Source of the DNA: Falciphora oryzae
Taxonomy: Eukaryota > Ascomycota > Sordariomycetes > Magnaporthales > Magnaporthaceae
Reading direction: 5' to 3'
Length of the DNA stretch: 64,000 bases
NCBI GenBank assembly: GCA_000733355.1
Contig: JNVV01000036.1
Location: 260,219-324,218, forward strand
The position numbers were made by a program, and so were the translations under genes. Below are positions 1 through 12,459 of this stretch, in pieces. The notes beneath the pieces were generated by a model. It made no database searches, had not been told where the DNA came from, and saw nothing but the letters and a program-made list of their open reading frames with translations. Every line of letters starts with the position of its first letter. The first letter of the stretch is position 1.

Positions 1-1279
1 CTTCTGTGCTCATCGACTGCCGGAACTTGCTGAATCCGAGGTTGTTTGCCAGCAAAAAGACGATAACAAGCGACAGGATGAAGCCCTGTGATTTGCGTAG
101 AGAGCAATAGTTAGCAAAGTGGTCTTTCACAAGCAAGCAAATAAACACAAACGCTTCCGCAACAGCACTCACCCATGCCTTGAAGCTGAGCACGTTGAAG
201 AACTCGTTGATCGTGATGGCCATCTGCTTGGACGAGATGGCCAGGCTCTTGATCTTCTCCGGGTCCTGGTTCATGCACGACTCCCACTCGTCGCACACGA
301 CGGCCAGCGCCGGCAGCCGGTCCGCCTTGGGCGCGCACCTGTTCTTGGTGTACTCGTGCGTGCACGCCTCCATCTCGGCCAGCAGCCTGGATCGCGCCTC
401 GCCAGCCGCGTACCGGAAGTCTGACACGATCATGGACCCCATGGCTGCGAACAGTGCCACCCCCATCAGCGCGAAGAAGAGGTTGACGCCGCACTGGATC
501 CACCACGACATGATGACGGGCGCGTTCGGGTGGTCGTGGATCGCCGTCAAGAAGCTGCTGAACCAGCCTGAGCCCCCGCGCCGCTCACGCCGCTTGCCGC
601 CCGCCTTGCCACGCCCGCCCTGCGAACCGTCGCCGTCCTCGCCCTCCCAGTCGCTGTCCGACTCGTCCGACTCGTGGTTCAGCCGCGGGCGCACGCTGCC
701 CACATCCCTGTCGCCGAATTGTCGCTTGCGCTTCCGGATCCTGTCTCGCTGGCGCGCGTCCCGGGTCCGGGGCAGCTCGCCGCGACCCGACGCGTGGACG
801 CTCTTGCTGGGAGAGACGGCGCCGCCAAAGATGTTCCTCCTCGTGGCGGGCGTGATGGTCAAGTTGCGGAAGTCGTTGCGACTGTCGGGCTCGGGTGTCT
901 CGGTGGGAGCGTCCGAGGCGTCCGTCAGGGCTGGGCTCGTCTCGGCGCCAGACATCTCGGAAGCGACCTCCTCGAAGCGGCGCTGCGGTGTGGTGAAGGC
1001 CGGGTTCCTGAAGGCCGGCGCCTGCGGCCTGCTTTGCAGGTTCCGCTTGAACACGGACGACGGCGGGGGCGGCTGCGATTTGGAGGGAGAGTCGGTCATG
1101 GTGACGTCGTCGGGTTTTGCGAACGGATTGCCTCGGCCCGAGATTCTTGACGGGGTGCCAAAGGACTGCAGTTTTGGGCCCCGCGGACCTTGCAGGAAGG
1201 GACTTGACGCATCGACCGGCCCGAAGCTGTTGTTGTATTGCCAGTCCATGTGGCCCTCATAGCTCCGTTGGTCGCTCAT
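1..1279 (-). CDS. BRL1: BRL1/BRR6-family nuclear envelope protein (partial at left edge)
   Basis: Exon 1 is 1279-173 (369 codons), the intron 172-86 has a GTGAGT donor and CACAG acceptor, and exon 2 starts at 85 and leaves the window, so the C-terminus is missing. The first ~240 residues are polar and disordered with basic clusters. A membrane segment follows at about 257-285. Next comes a lumenal block with four cysteines (C306, C315, C329, C335), in the spacing of the disulfide-bridged Brl1/Brr6 domain. A second hydrophobic segment begins in exon 2. In yeasts Brl1 and Brr6 act in nuclear pore assembly and nuclear-envelope lipid homeostasis. The start is the first ATG in frame. The gene is divergent from IWS1, with 733 bp between the starts. 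The fold assignment rests on the cysteine and transmembrane pattern. Confidence 0.85.
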   Translation of the reverse strand, partial: MSDQRSYEGHMDWQYNNSFGPVDASSPFLQGPRGPKLQSFGTPSRISGRGNPFAKPDDVTMTDSPSKSQPPPPSSVFKRNLQSRPQAPAFRNPAFTTPQRRFEEVASEMSGAETSPALTDASDAPTETPEPDSRNDFRNLTITPATRRNIFGGAVSPSKSVHASGRGELPRTRDARQRDRIRKRKRQFGDRDVGSVRPRLNHESDESDSDWEGEDGDGSQGGRGKAGGKRRERRGGSGWFSSFLTAIHDHPNAPVIMSWWIQCGVNLFFALMGVALFAAMGSMIVSDFRYAAGEARSRLLAEMEACTHEYTKNRCAPKADRLPALAVVCDEWESCMNQDPEKIKSLAISSKQMAITINEFFNVLSFKAWVSAVAEAFVFICLLVKDHFANYCSLRKSQGFILSLVIVFLLANNLGFSKFRQSMSTE

Positions 1280-2012
1280 GGCTTAGGGCCAGGGCGGGGT
1301 CGGGGGACTAGATGGCAGCGGAGGCGAGGACAGCTAGCTATGCGTAGGCGCTATGGACAGATAGATAGCAGCTAGGTAGCGATGCAGCGTCGAGGCAACC
1401 AGAGCGAGAGGAAGGGGATCCTGGGTAGAGGTGAGGTCGTGAGCTAGCGGTTCGGCGACGAGAGCGGCTGGGTCTGGGATTTTGTGGGAGCGGCAGGCGG
1501 GCATGGGTCGTTTGGCAGATTTGATGGTGACGGGTAAAATGGCGGCACGCAGGTTACTGCCGTCCGTCGTTGGTGGCAACACAGCTCCAAAGTAAACAAA
1601 GGTGTTGCGTGCCTGAGGCCCACGCTCTGCGTGCCAGCGATTTGAGTGGGGCGCGGCTCCAGGTGCCAGGTGGTGCGTGTGGAGTCGCGCGGTGCTGGGG
1701 AGGATGGAAGCACAGAAAGGAGATAGCTCAGCGGCAGGGGCCTTTTTCGCGAGGCTCAAAGGCTCAACTCGAATCCGCCAGCAATTGACAAACGACTCTC
1801 AATCTCAGCTGCCTGCCTCGAAACAAACGTCAATCAGTAACAAAGGGAAGAAACCCGTCTTTGCTACCGATTACGGCAGAATCTGGAAACAAACTCGGCG
1901 ACGTCTACTCATTCGTCCATCGCTCTGGGCCGCTCTGACCTCCGGCTTCCACTCGATTTTGCAATCGATCGCTAGTCGTTTCCAACGCCATCCACTCATC
2001 ACATAGCCCGTC
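1280..2012. promoter_or_regulatory. Divergent intergenic region between BRL1 and IWS1
   Basis: This 733 bp gap holds the promoters and 5' UTRs of both divergent genes. I see no clear TATA box and no coding-like frame. The last 250 bp before the IWS1 ATG are relatively A/T- and C-rich, as in fungal 5' UTRs. Confidence 0.6.
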
Positions 2013-2626
2013 ATGTCCGACGCCGGCTCAGAAAAGGCCGCCTCGCCGCCGCCAGCCCGCGACAACGATGACGACGAGGCCAACTCGCCCGCTGCTGCTG
2101 CCGCTGCCGCCGACAACGACAACGACAACGACTCGGACGTGCTTTCCGACATTGACGAGGACGTCTTCGAGGAGGAGTACAACCCGGACACGGCGCGCGT
2201 CGAGGAGCGCGACTACGAGGACATCGCCAAGAGCCTCAAGGCCTCGAAGCGGAAACGGCCCGCCGGCGAGGCCGCCAGGAAGCCCAAGGAGGGCCGCCGC
2301 GACAAGAAGCGCCGGACGGCCGACCAGGATGATGACCAGGAGGGCGGCGGCGCCGACGGCTCGGATGGCGAGTTCTCGGGCGAGGGGAGGCGGAACAAGG
2401 GGAGGGCGGTCCGCACGGCCGGCGAGTCCGTCAGGCGGGCTAAGCCCAAGGAGAAGAGCGCCGAGCCCGAGATAGACGAGGCGAGCCTGACGCCCGAGGA
2501 GCGCCGCAAGAGGGCACTGATGAGGGCCATGGATGCCGCGACCAAGAACCCGACGAAGCGGAGGCGCAAGAAGGACGAGGTGGTATGTGTCTTTCTTTCA
2601 CAACGGCGACGGAAAGGAGAATCAAA

Positions 2627-2666
<40 letters not shown>

Positions 2667-3542
2667 AAAAGTGAAATCCGACTGACTGTCCCGGTTAACC
2701 TGCAGGACCTCGAGGAGCAAGCAGACGAAGAGATCGCAGAGCTCAAGATCAGCATGGAGAACGCGTGCGTGGCTGACAACAAGGCGCGCGAGGAGGGCAA
2801 GCCGGCGGTCGGCAAGCTCAAGCTACTCCCGCGCGTGCTCTCCATGATGAACCGCACCTCGATCCAGCACGCCATCCTGGACCCCGAGACCAACTTTTTG
2901 CAGTCGGTCCGCTTCTTCCTCGAGCCCCTCAACGACGGCTCCCTCCCCGCCTACAACATCCAGAGCGAGATCTTCGCGGCCCTGACCCGCCTGCCCATCG
3001 GCAAGGAGGCCCTGCTCAGCTCGGGCATCGGCAAGGTCGTGCTGTTCTACACAAAGAGCACCCGGCCCGAGCCCGCCGTCAAGCGCATGGCCGAGAAGCT
3101 AGTGGGAGAGTGGAGCCGGCCGATTCTGAAGCGGACCGACGATTTTCGGAAGCGCTTCATCCAGACTCGCGAGTTTGATTATGCGTAAGCGCTCCCTCAC
3201 TTTCCCTTGGTTTCTTTCAGGACTAAACACTGACGCACCCTTCACCACAGCGCCGCAAAGAACGCCCAGGAGCTGGCCGCGTACAGCAACTCGCAGTCGC
3301 AGCCGCCGCCGTCGCAGCGCGCGGGCATGTCATCGTTTGAGCGCGAGATCCAGAAGAAGCTCGCGCCCGAGACCGAGTCGAGCCGCGCCCGCCCCCCCGG
3401 ACTGCCCCAGACCTACACCATCGCGCCCCAGAGCACGTTCGACGGCGCCGCCCGCGCCCATGACTACCGCCCCATCGGCGCCGGCGGCATGGAGGCCTTT
3501 AGGAAGATGACCCAGAAGGGCAAGGGCGGCAGGCGAGGCTAG
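2013..3542 (+). CDS. IWS1: Transcription elongation factor IWS1/Spn1
   Basis: Exons are 2013-2582, 2706-3184 and 3251-3542, giving 446 residues. The N-terminal half is acidic (D/E/N runs) and then basic with several KKRR clusters, as in Spn1/IWS1. The central part (about 200-345) matches the conserved TFIIS N-terminal (LW) domain, with motifs such as KLLPRVLSMMNR and LPIGKEALLSSGIGK. The C-terminus carries a conserved tail with YTIAPQS and RPIGAGG. In yeast Spn1 binds Spt6 and RNA polymerase II and acts in elongation and chromatin maintenance. Intron 1 is 123 bp, a multiple of three with no stop, and holds a GA microsatellite. It is nevertheless removed in this model because it interrupts the conserved domain boundary and has GTATGT and CTGCAG ends. 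Confidence 0.93.
2631..2662. repeat. (GA)n microsatellite inside IWS1 intron 1
   Basis: About 16 GA dinucleotides are followed by an A9 run, all inside the 2583-2705 intron. If the intron were retained the repeat would encode an Arg-Glu repeat. Confidence 0.95.
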
Positions 3543-4814
3543 ACCCTGGACGAGCAGCGGGCCGTTTCTTTGACTTTTTTTTTCATATTTTTGTATTATT
3601 GTGGACAGCAAACACCCGACCGGTAGCCGACACCATTTGCATCAGATTCGAATTTACAGAGGCCTTTTTATCGGATCAAACACTGCCACGGGTGCATAGA
3701 ACATGTCATCTTGGCCTTGGATGCCATGTATCTCGTGATCGTGATGACTTGGCTAGCATGAACTATTTGACCAGAAGCTCGCCGCGACGTGAAACAAGAC
3801 GGTGCCAAAAAGCTAAAAAAAAAAAAAAAAATATGACCACCTTGGCAAAAAGGAGTACCACAAGAGACAGAGGGCAGAGGCGTCAGTGACATCATGTATC
3901 ATGTGTACCTATAGAGCTGCAAAACGAAGCCCTGCAATGCGCCTGTCTATCCATACGTCGTCAATACGCTGTGAAAAGGCCTTTGGGTGGTCCGTGGTTT
4001 AGATGGGAGCCCAACCCCGACGCACACGCCCTCGGAGCGAAGCTATTTCGTTTTGCTTCGCCTATTCCTCCTCTTTCTCTTTGCTTCCCGTCCACTCATG
4101 CGTAGAGTCCCCTCAAATCGAGCTCGGTAACTCTCACACACTCTCTCCTCGTCTTCCAGATGCCTCATATGACCCACTCCAACTCGTGTGTGTGCTACTA
4201 AACGGGAGCCAACAGAACAGACAAGCCGAAAGCAGCACTGTATCGAAGCCGCCCTCGCCTTCCTGTCTGGACAACCTCCAAGGCACGACCCGAATCCGCG
4301 CTCCGCTAGCCTTCGCGAGACACACCCAGGGCCCAAGAAAAACAAGCATGTTATATCCGTGTGCCGAGGCTGCCCAGCAGGAGAAAAAAAATCGGCGCAA
4401 AAATGAACAGACCGCCAGTCTAGCAGGCATTCATGAGACCGCAAGGTACGGATCCAAACAGACCTTACAAAAAAAAAAAAAGCATGACAAACAAGCGCTT
4501 GGCCGACAATACGTAGCGACAAAATGGGGAAAGAAAAGATAACAAGTCATTTATAGCGAGTGGACCTCCCAGGTTCCGTGGTCAAGCCGACGCACGCTTC
4601 GGCCGGTCGATCGAGGGGAGGGGGCTGCAATCGATCTCGGTCACTGCCAAGGTCAGGGTGGATGCCAAGGTCGGGGTGGATGCCATCATCGGCTCGCTCG
4701 CTCGAGGAAGGGCTGGCCGGGTAGGTAGCTTGGTAGGTTGATATGCGGCAGCAAAGAGTTGCCGCCGTGCCTCCGCTTCTCCTCTCCCGCCCCCATCCAT
4801 CACCATCATCAGCT
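3543..4814. other. Convergent intergenic region, IWS1 / SRPK
   Basis: This holds the 3' UTRs of two converging genes. There are poly(A) runs near 3816-3831 and 4468-4480 and a near-perfect 18 bp tandem duplication at about 4648-4683 (unit beginning TGCCAAGGTC). No frame has coding character and no RNA gene was recognised. Confidence 0.6.
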
Positions 4815-6763
<1,949 letters not shown>

Positions 6764-7156
6764 CTATATCGAGGGAGCGCGTGCGTCGAGGCAAGGCGTG
6801 CGAACGGACGGTGTGCCGATGGAGACGGTAGGTAAAATGATTGTTTGTTTGTTGTCGGATTTTTTATACGAGATCAAAAGCGACAGTGGCACACAATAAG
6901 CATGGCGGCGCAGGCGGTGGTTATGTGAAGCCGCTGCAGCAATACAAAGTGGGTATGAGTAGTGCGCGCTGATTGCGCTGATGCAGCTGGCGCTTGAGCT
7001 GGGTGGCCATTCCGAGGCCCCCGCTTGGCTGGCCGTGTTGTGGAATAAAGAAGAAGAAGAAAAAGAAAAAAAAGGGAAAAAAAAAAAAAAAAACCAAAGG
7101 GAGGACACGAAGAAGTCAGATTGTATATGCGTGGGTGCGTGCGGCGTGAGGCATGA

Positions 7157-7210
7157 GGCAGGCAGGCAGGCAGGCAGGCAGGGTGGGCTGGGCTGGGCTG
7201 GGCTGGACTG
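7157..7210. repeat. GGCA and GGGCT short tandem repeats
   Basis: Five or six GGCA units run directly into GGGCT units and end in GGACT copies. It is simple-sequence DNA with no apparent function. Confidence 0.85.
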
Positions 7211-7668
7211 GACTTTTTTTGGTGGTCGCTGCCCGGCTGGCTTCAGGCGCGGGCGGCGCATGGGCAGCAGGCAACAAAAAGTAGAAGAGTTAAAAACCTT
7301 GTCTTCAGCATTGTGTCTTTCTTGCCGTCTCCATCGCGCAGCGAAGGGAGCAGTGTCTTGAACATGTGGTCGTGCTAATGCGGGCGGCAGCAGGGCCGGG
7401 CAAAAAGAGGCACGGCGGAGAGGGAGAGGGCGAAAGAGGGCAGAGAAGGCTGGTTGAAGGCGAGAGATGCTGATGTGTGTTTGGTGCTTCAGGCGGGCGG
7501 CATGTCAACTTTGAGCATGGTGGTGGGTAGTGGGTGGGTTCAATCAAGGCAACCTAACGGTGAGGATTGGGGAGGGGCGGGGGAGCAGCGGGTTGGGCTG
7601 GCTGGGCAGGTGCGCGGGAAGGGGGGGCACCAGTCAAGCAGGTCGCGCCAGTGGGGTTCTGCGTTGTA

Positions 7669-7698
7669 CGTGTGTGTATGTGTGTGTGTGTGTGTGTA
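7669..7698. repeat. (TG)n microsatellite
   Basis: An interrupted TG run of about 14 units lies in non-coding DNA. Confidence 0.9.
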
Positions 7699-8330
7699 GA
7701 GAGAGCCCGAGTGTGCGCCGCCGGCTGGTGCTGCGTGCTTGGCTGGCGCTGGCTGCGGTGCCGGACTTGGAGAGCAGGAGGTGGCCAATGCTGGACCCGT
7801 GGCCTGTGCTCGCCCGCGCTGCTTTCGCCCCATTCCCCCTCCCTAGTTCCGCGTCACGCCGTAACAACGCGTGACCGCAGGCCAGAAAGAGAGCGGAAGA
7901 ACGGAGTGAAAGCAGCGCGGGCGGCAGCAAGCCCAAGACTAGGGAGGCAGCCCAGAGGGGAGGAGGAACGCAGCCATCCATCGCCATGGGCCGCAGCGCT
8001 GATATGCGAGGCGAGGTCCACACAACAGCAGGTTCCCGCAATGGCTGGGCATTCACTGGCCACGGGTCCGCCTGGTGACAAGCGCCAAATCGCCGCCGCG
8101 CTCTTGTCGCTTCGTGCCTCTCAAACTTTGGAGGGGCGCGGACGGGCTAACCGTGAGACCAACAGAAAAATAAAAATAAAAAAGAGGCTCCATTGTCGGC
8201 CCGTCAGGCAGCACAACACAGCACAGGACGGCACCGCACGACTCGAATCGAATTGAAGCCGCACCTTGCAGCGACCCGACATCGCCTCGAGCGGCAGCAA
8301 AGCAAACCTAGGCTGCTGCCGCTGCTGCAT

Positions 8331-8363
8331 TGCACTCGCACTTGCACTTGCACTTGCACTTGC
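8331..8363. repeat. (GCACTT)n hexamer repeat
   Basis: About five imperfect GCACTT/GCACTC copies occur in tandem. On the minus strand the same run reads AAGTGC. Confidence 0.85.
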
Positions 8364-8803
8364 GCTGCACGCCGATCCAATTCCAGCTGCTCTGCCCACC
8401 CGGTCGTCGCTCTCGCTGGCCGGCTGGGCTGGGCTCCAGCTGCACGCACCCCGCCACAAAATCCAACCAGGGTCCGAGGAGGGGGCAGGTTGGCCCCGAA
8501 TCCGCAAGCACTTGATCGATCAGTGAAGCAGCCAGACCTGGAGCCCCTTGCGACACGTGGTGGGTACCAAACCAAAAGTGAAATAAAATGGAATGATGAA
8601 AACGACAATCTCGACAATCGACGCTGGGCCGTGAGAGAATAAACAAGAGGAAGCGGGGGAGAGTGACGACGCGCCAAAAAGCTCAGGGGTAGTAGGCAAC
8701 GCCCTGTACACCGTCGCGAACAGCAACAAGGCAAGGAAGCGCAGCAAAAGGGGCGATGGAGGAGGTGTCAAAAAAGGAACCAGACAGGGGGATCGACACT
8801 CAC

Positions 8804-8949
8804 CCTGGCGCGACCCTCGGGTTCTCGGTCGTGATGATGGGCTTGAGGGCCTCCTTTTTCCGCTTCTTGAGCACGTCGGCCGCCGAGGAGCTTCCGTTGA
8901 GGCCGTCCTGCTGCGCCGCCGGCGAGACCGCGCCCTGTGTGCCGTTCAT
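8804..8949 (-). CDS. Candidate orphan first exon of an unidentified gene
   Basis: An ATG at 8949 opens a 48-codon frame with G/C-ending codons, ending at a textbook GTGAGT donor (8803). The peptide is S/A/Q-rich and then turns basic (LKKRKKEALKP) before a PIITTE stretch, which looks like the disordered N-terminus of a larger protein. The next 2 kb on the minus strand show no matching second exon, and the phase (2) does not join to the SRPK start. It may be a real gene with a very long first intron, a relic left by rearrangement, or a chance frame. I do not recognise the family. Confidence 0.35.
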
Positions 8950-10248
8950 CGTCGGTCCGCCCTAGCGCTGCTCCCGTGTTGAATAAATCCCGCGCCCTCC
9001 TCCTTTTTTTTTCTCTCTCTTCTGCCTGTTGGCTACCAACTTCCACGGCTGATTCCTTCGGATCGGGCGGGGCAGATGCGACGCGCGGCAAATGCAAGGC
9101 TGCAGACAAAAGATGGGCAAGGCAAGATAGAGATGATGGGAAATGAAAAAGAGAACACCAAACGACAGGTGAGAATGTGTCAGGAGATAATCAAGGTGGG
9201 CGACGCGACGGAAATGGCAGGTGGGCGACGTTTGCCGGTGGCAAGGCTATTTTTGCGCGCCTCCAATTCAGCGTCAGCGGGCGAGGGGTCGCTGGTCGGC
9301 GATGTGTCGATTTGGCGCGCGCGGGCCACGAGGGCGAAAAAGAGACAGAAGAGAAACAGGGAGAGAGCAAATAAAAATAAGTCGAAAAGATGATGTGTGT
9401 ACCAATATCGGCAAGCTGGATGGCAGCGAGAGGTTTGCGCGAGCCGAGCTGAGCCGGATGCGCCGAGGGTTGGCTGTCGTCGTCGCAGCAAAGGTCGCGC
9501 AGCAGGTGACTCCGGGCCTCGTGTCCAAACCGTGTCCGCGCACGAAGCGTCTTTCGGCCCAATTGCTTCCGGCGAGCAGGGGATGTTGGCTCTTTGCTTT
9601 CTTCGGGGGTGGCAGGCCGTTGCGGTGGTCTGCGCCTGCGGAGACAAACGTGTGTGTCGGTACTTTCTCTCTTGACGGAAGGTGAAGAAGGTCTGGGCCC
9701 GAGTCTGGGCTTCCTGGCGCTCGAAGCAGCAGCGGTGGGCTGGGCTGACCTACCTGCCTAGTCGGTGCAGCAATCGCGAAGGCACCCGAATAGGGGAAGG
9801 GAGGGTGGATGGGCACACGTGGTTGAAAGGCGTCTACAGATGTGGGCAGATGTTGTTGCGTGTAAAAACTGGAGGACCCAGGTTCTATGTTGTTATTTTC
9901 TAAGTTGTCTCTCTTGTTTTATCGGCCCGCCCTCTGTGGCGACGCCGGGAGATGACGGACGCTTGATATGCGCGACGTTTCCGTGGAAGCCAGACGGGCT
10001 GCGTCCAGGTGATTGGCGGGGGTGTGATGGTGGGAGGGTACCTATTGAGTGGATAGACGCCTTTTTTCCTGTGGCGCGCGCGGGACACTTTTTTTTCGTC
10101 TTCTTTTTCAAAACTGGCCTTGGTCAAGCAGAATCGACGTCATTGACGGGCAACGGCACGATGCGGGCAACTATAATATGCTTGCGGCGATGGGAAGGCG
10201 ACAGGCAGGGGCGGGAATGTCATAAATGGGGAACGCAGAGACCGAGCA

Positions 10249-10249
10249 G

Positions 10250-10275
<26 letters not shown>
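10249..10275. repeat. (GA)n microsatellite
   Basis: About 13 AG units lie in non-coding DNA between the orphan exon and the C2H2 gene. Confidence 0.9.
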
Positions 10276-10282
<7 letters not shown>

Positions 10283-11444
10283 GAGAGGGGAAGTGCGCCG
10301 CCATTCGCGCGACGGCTGGAGGCTGGGGTCAGATAGCTCTGGCAAGTCTGCCCGGGCCGGCCGGCGCATGTGGGAACGGGCTGGGATGGATGCTATTTTG
10401 ATTCAGCATAAGGTGGGCGCGCCTCCGGGAGCCAGGGATGGGATCCATATTCTGGGACTCCTGTGTTCCCCGCCAGCCAGCCAGGGCACCGCCGAGATGC
10501 AGCACCTGCCTGGACCTAGGGAATGTGCCTGCCCATCCATCCATCCATCCGTCTCTGCCAGCGAGGGTGCCCAACGGGCGGCCATGGTGCCGGGCTCTCG
10601 GATCGGGCACATCTCGAGTTCAGGTCAGGTACTTTGAGGCACGTACCACTTGGGACCAAAGAAGAGGACCAATTGGCCGCCACCTTTTCCCATCCTGCCG
10701 CGCCCCATCAGCGCGGCCACCAAGGGGGCTCTCGATTGACATCATTTCAGGTACCAACCGTGGCAACCACCGGGCAGCGCTGGGTGGAGCTTTTGTCCCG
10801 CCCAGACAGGTCAAAATAGGGCAGACCTGGCCACGGTGAAGAATACTCGAGGGGCCATATCCCAGACAGGGGCACCAGCGGGTGGCCAGGTGCCGGCTTG
10901 CCCTGGTCCCCTGGAGGAAAAAAAGAAAAAGGAAAAGAGAAAAGAGAAAAGAGAAAGAAAAAAAAAGAAAAAAAAAAAAACTTGCTTGATCCCAGACCCG
11001 TGAGCGAATACGCTCCAATAGAGCTGCGGGATGTAATTCCTCTCGTTAGTCCGACCCAACACCGCTTCTTGAGTGTCGAAGGGCTCGGGGGAGCCTCCTG
11101 CAAACCACATGTGGAAATGTTGTCGGCGTCTGAAATTGACACGACGCCTCGATTACACGTACACCCTCACCCTTCGCGGTTATGGCTATCCCCGTGCATA
11201 TGCCCTGCCAGGACGGCCGATGACCTCACAGCCCGCCGCGCCAAGCACCTGGAGCCAGGTGCCGTGCGTGTAACGAAAGATCGGGGAGCTGCAACAAGTA
11301 CATGGAAAATACACTCCCAACCATCATCCAACTGGAACCCCCACCATTCGTCCCACTTCCACTAGGGCTCTAGGCCAATCCCAGCCACCGATTCCAGCTC
11401 GTGGCCTCGAAAGGCAGCCGATCAAATAACAAGGGCGGCCAACC

Positions 11445-11472
11445 AAAAAAAAAAAAAAAAAAAAAAAAAAAA
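11445..11472. repeat. Poly(A) run of 28
   Basis: An uninterrupted A28 homopolymer lies in non-coding DNA. It is one of many long A or T runs in this window. Confidence 0.95.
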
Positions 11473-12459
11473 CTGCCCGCTGGTCACGTTTTTTATTTCT
11501 CCGAGAAGACAGTCGACGACGCTTTGCCTGTGACTGAGCCGAGGCGAACGTGGTCGATATAGTCACAAGCGATAGAGAGATGTACTTGGTAACCAGCTTT
11601 CCTTCTCTTCCTTCGCTTTCCTTATTTTTCCTCGTCTCCACCAAAGGGCCCCCCTGCCCGACGTCAAGTGAGTCGACCGTGTCGATTGCCACCTCTTCAA
11701 TACAACAGAGTTCCGGGACTGTCCACTGCCCATGGCTGCGCCCTGTTCAACCCTCCAAGACGGGACCGGGTCCAGAGGAGAAAACCCATCAGGTTCTATG
11801 CTAGCCCCGAGTCTGGACCCTCGAGAAAAGACAGTCATGCACAAACAGGTGCTGTGGATTGATACTGCACAAGCTACGTGCACCATCTATTTGACGCTTC
11901 ACCAGGGCCATCCCCCTTCCGGGATGACAAGGCCCTGGCGATGCAGACGCAACTCATGGGACAGAATCCATTCCCCAACACCTTGCGATCTCCCGTGCTT
12001 CGTAACCGTCCTGCCCCCCGGAAGGGCATCCCCCTGTCGTCCACGTAGCCCTTGATGGCATCATGCCCCCCTCCGCCTCTAACCAAGTGCGACCAAGACA
12101 AAAGAAACCCATTTTTTCGTAGTAGTAAATGAGAGATAGGTGCGAAGGTATATCCCCCGTGAGTCGTCTCCAGAAAGCCAGAGAAGCACCTGCTCTCCGT
12201 TCCCAGCGCTGAAAGATTATTGATTAAAGAAAAGAACAATTCCTCCTTTGCCTTGATAAGTATAGGTAGATATATGTAGCTTGAGGGGTGCAGGGTGGTA
12301 GCCGTGGCAGCCACCCTCGGGGAAAGATATTAAACACCAAGGAAAACAGGGCGTGAACAAAAGAAATGATGACCGTTAAACCTTGACCATTTACGCTGTC
12401 TTTATACATCATCTCGCCCTCGGCCCGGCCCCTCCCGCCAGGGGTTGCGGAGGGGCGGA

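Larger units (their letters stand above)
8950..12459. other. Long non-coding stretch downstream of the C2H2 factor
   Basis: About 3.5 kb with no frame of coding character. It contains a GA microsatellite (10249-10275), an A28 run (11445-11472) and an A-rich purine tract near 10917-10980. The part next to 12459 should be the 3' UTR of the C2H2 gene. No tRNA, 5S rRNA or snRNA was recognised. Confidence 0.5.

Noticed and set aside
180..1262. 360-codon plus-strand frame
   Set aside because: It is antisense to the BRL1-family exon, whose cysteine and membrane pattern is clear.
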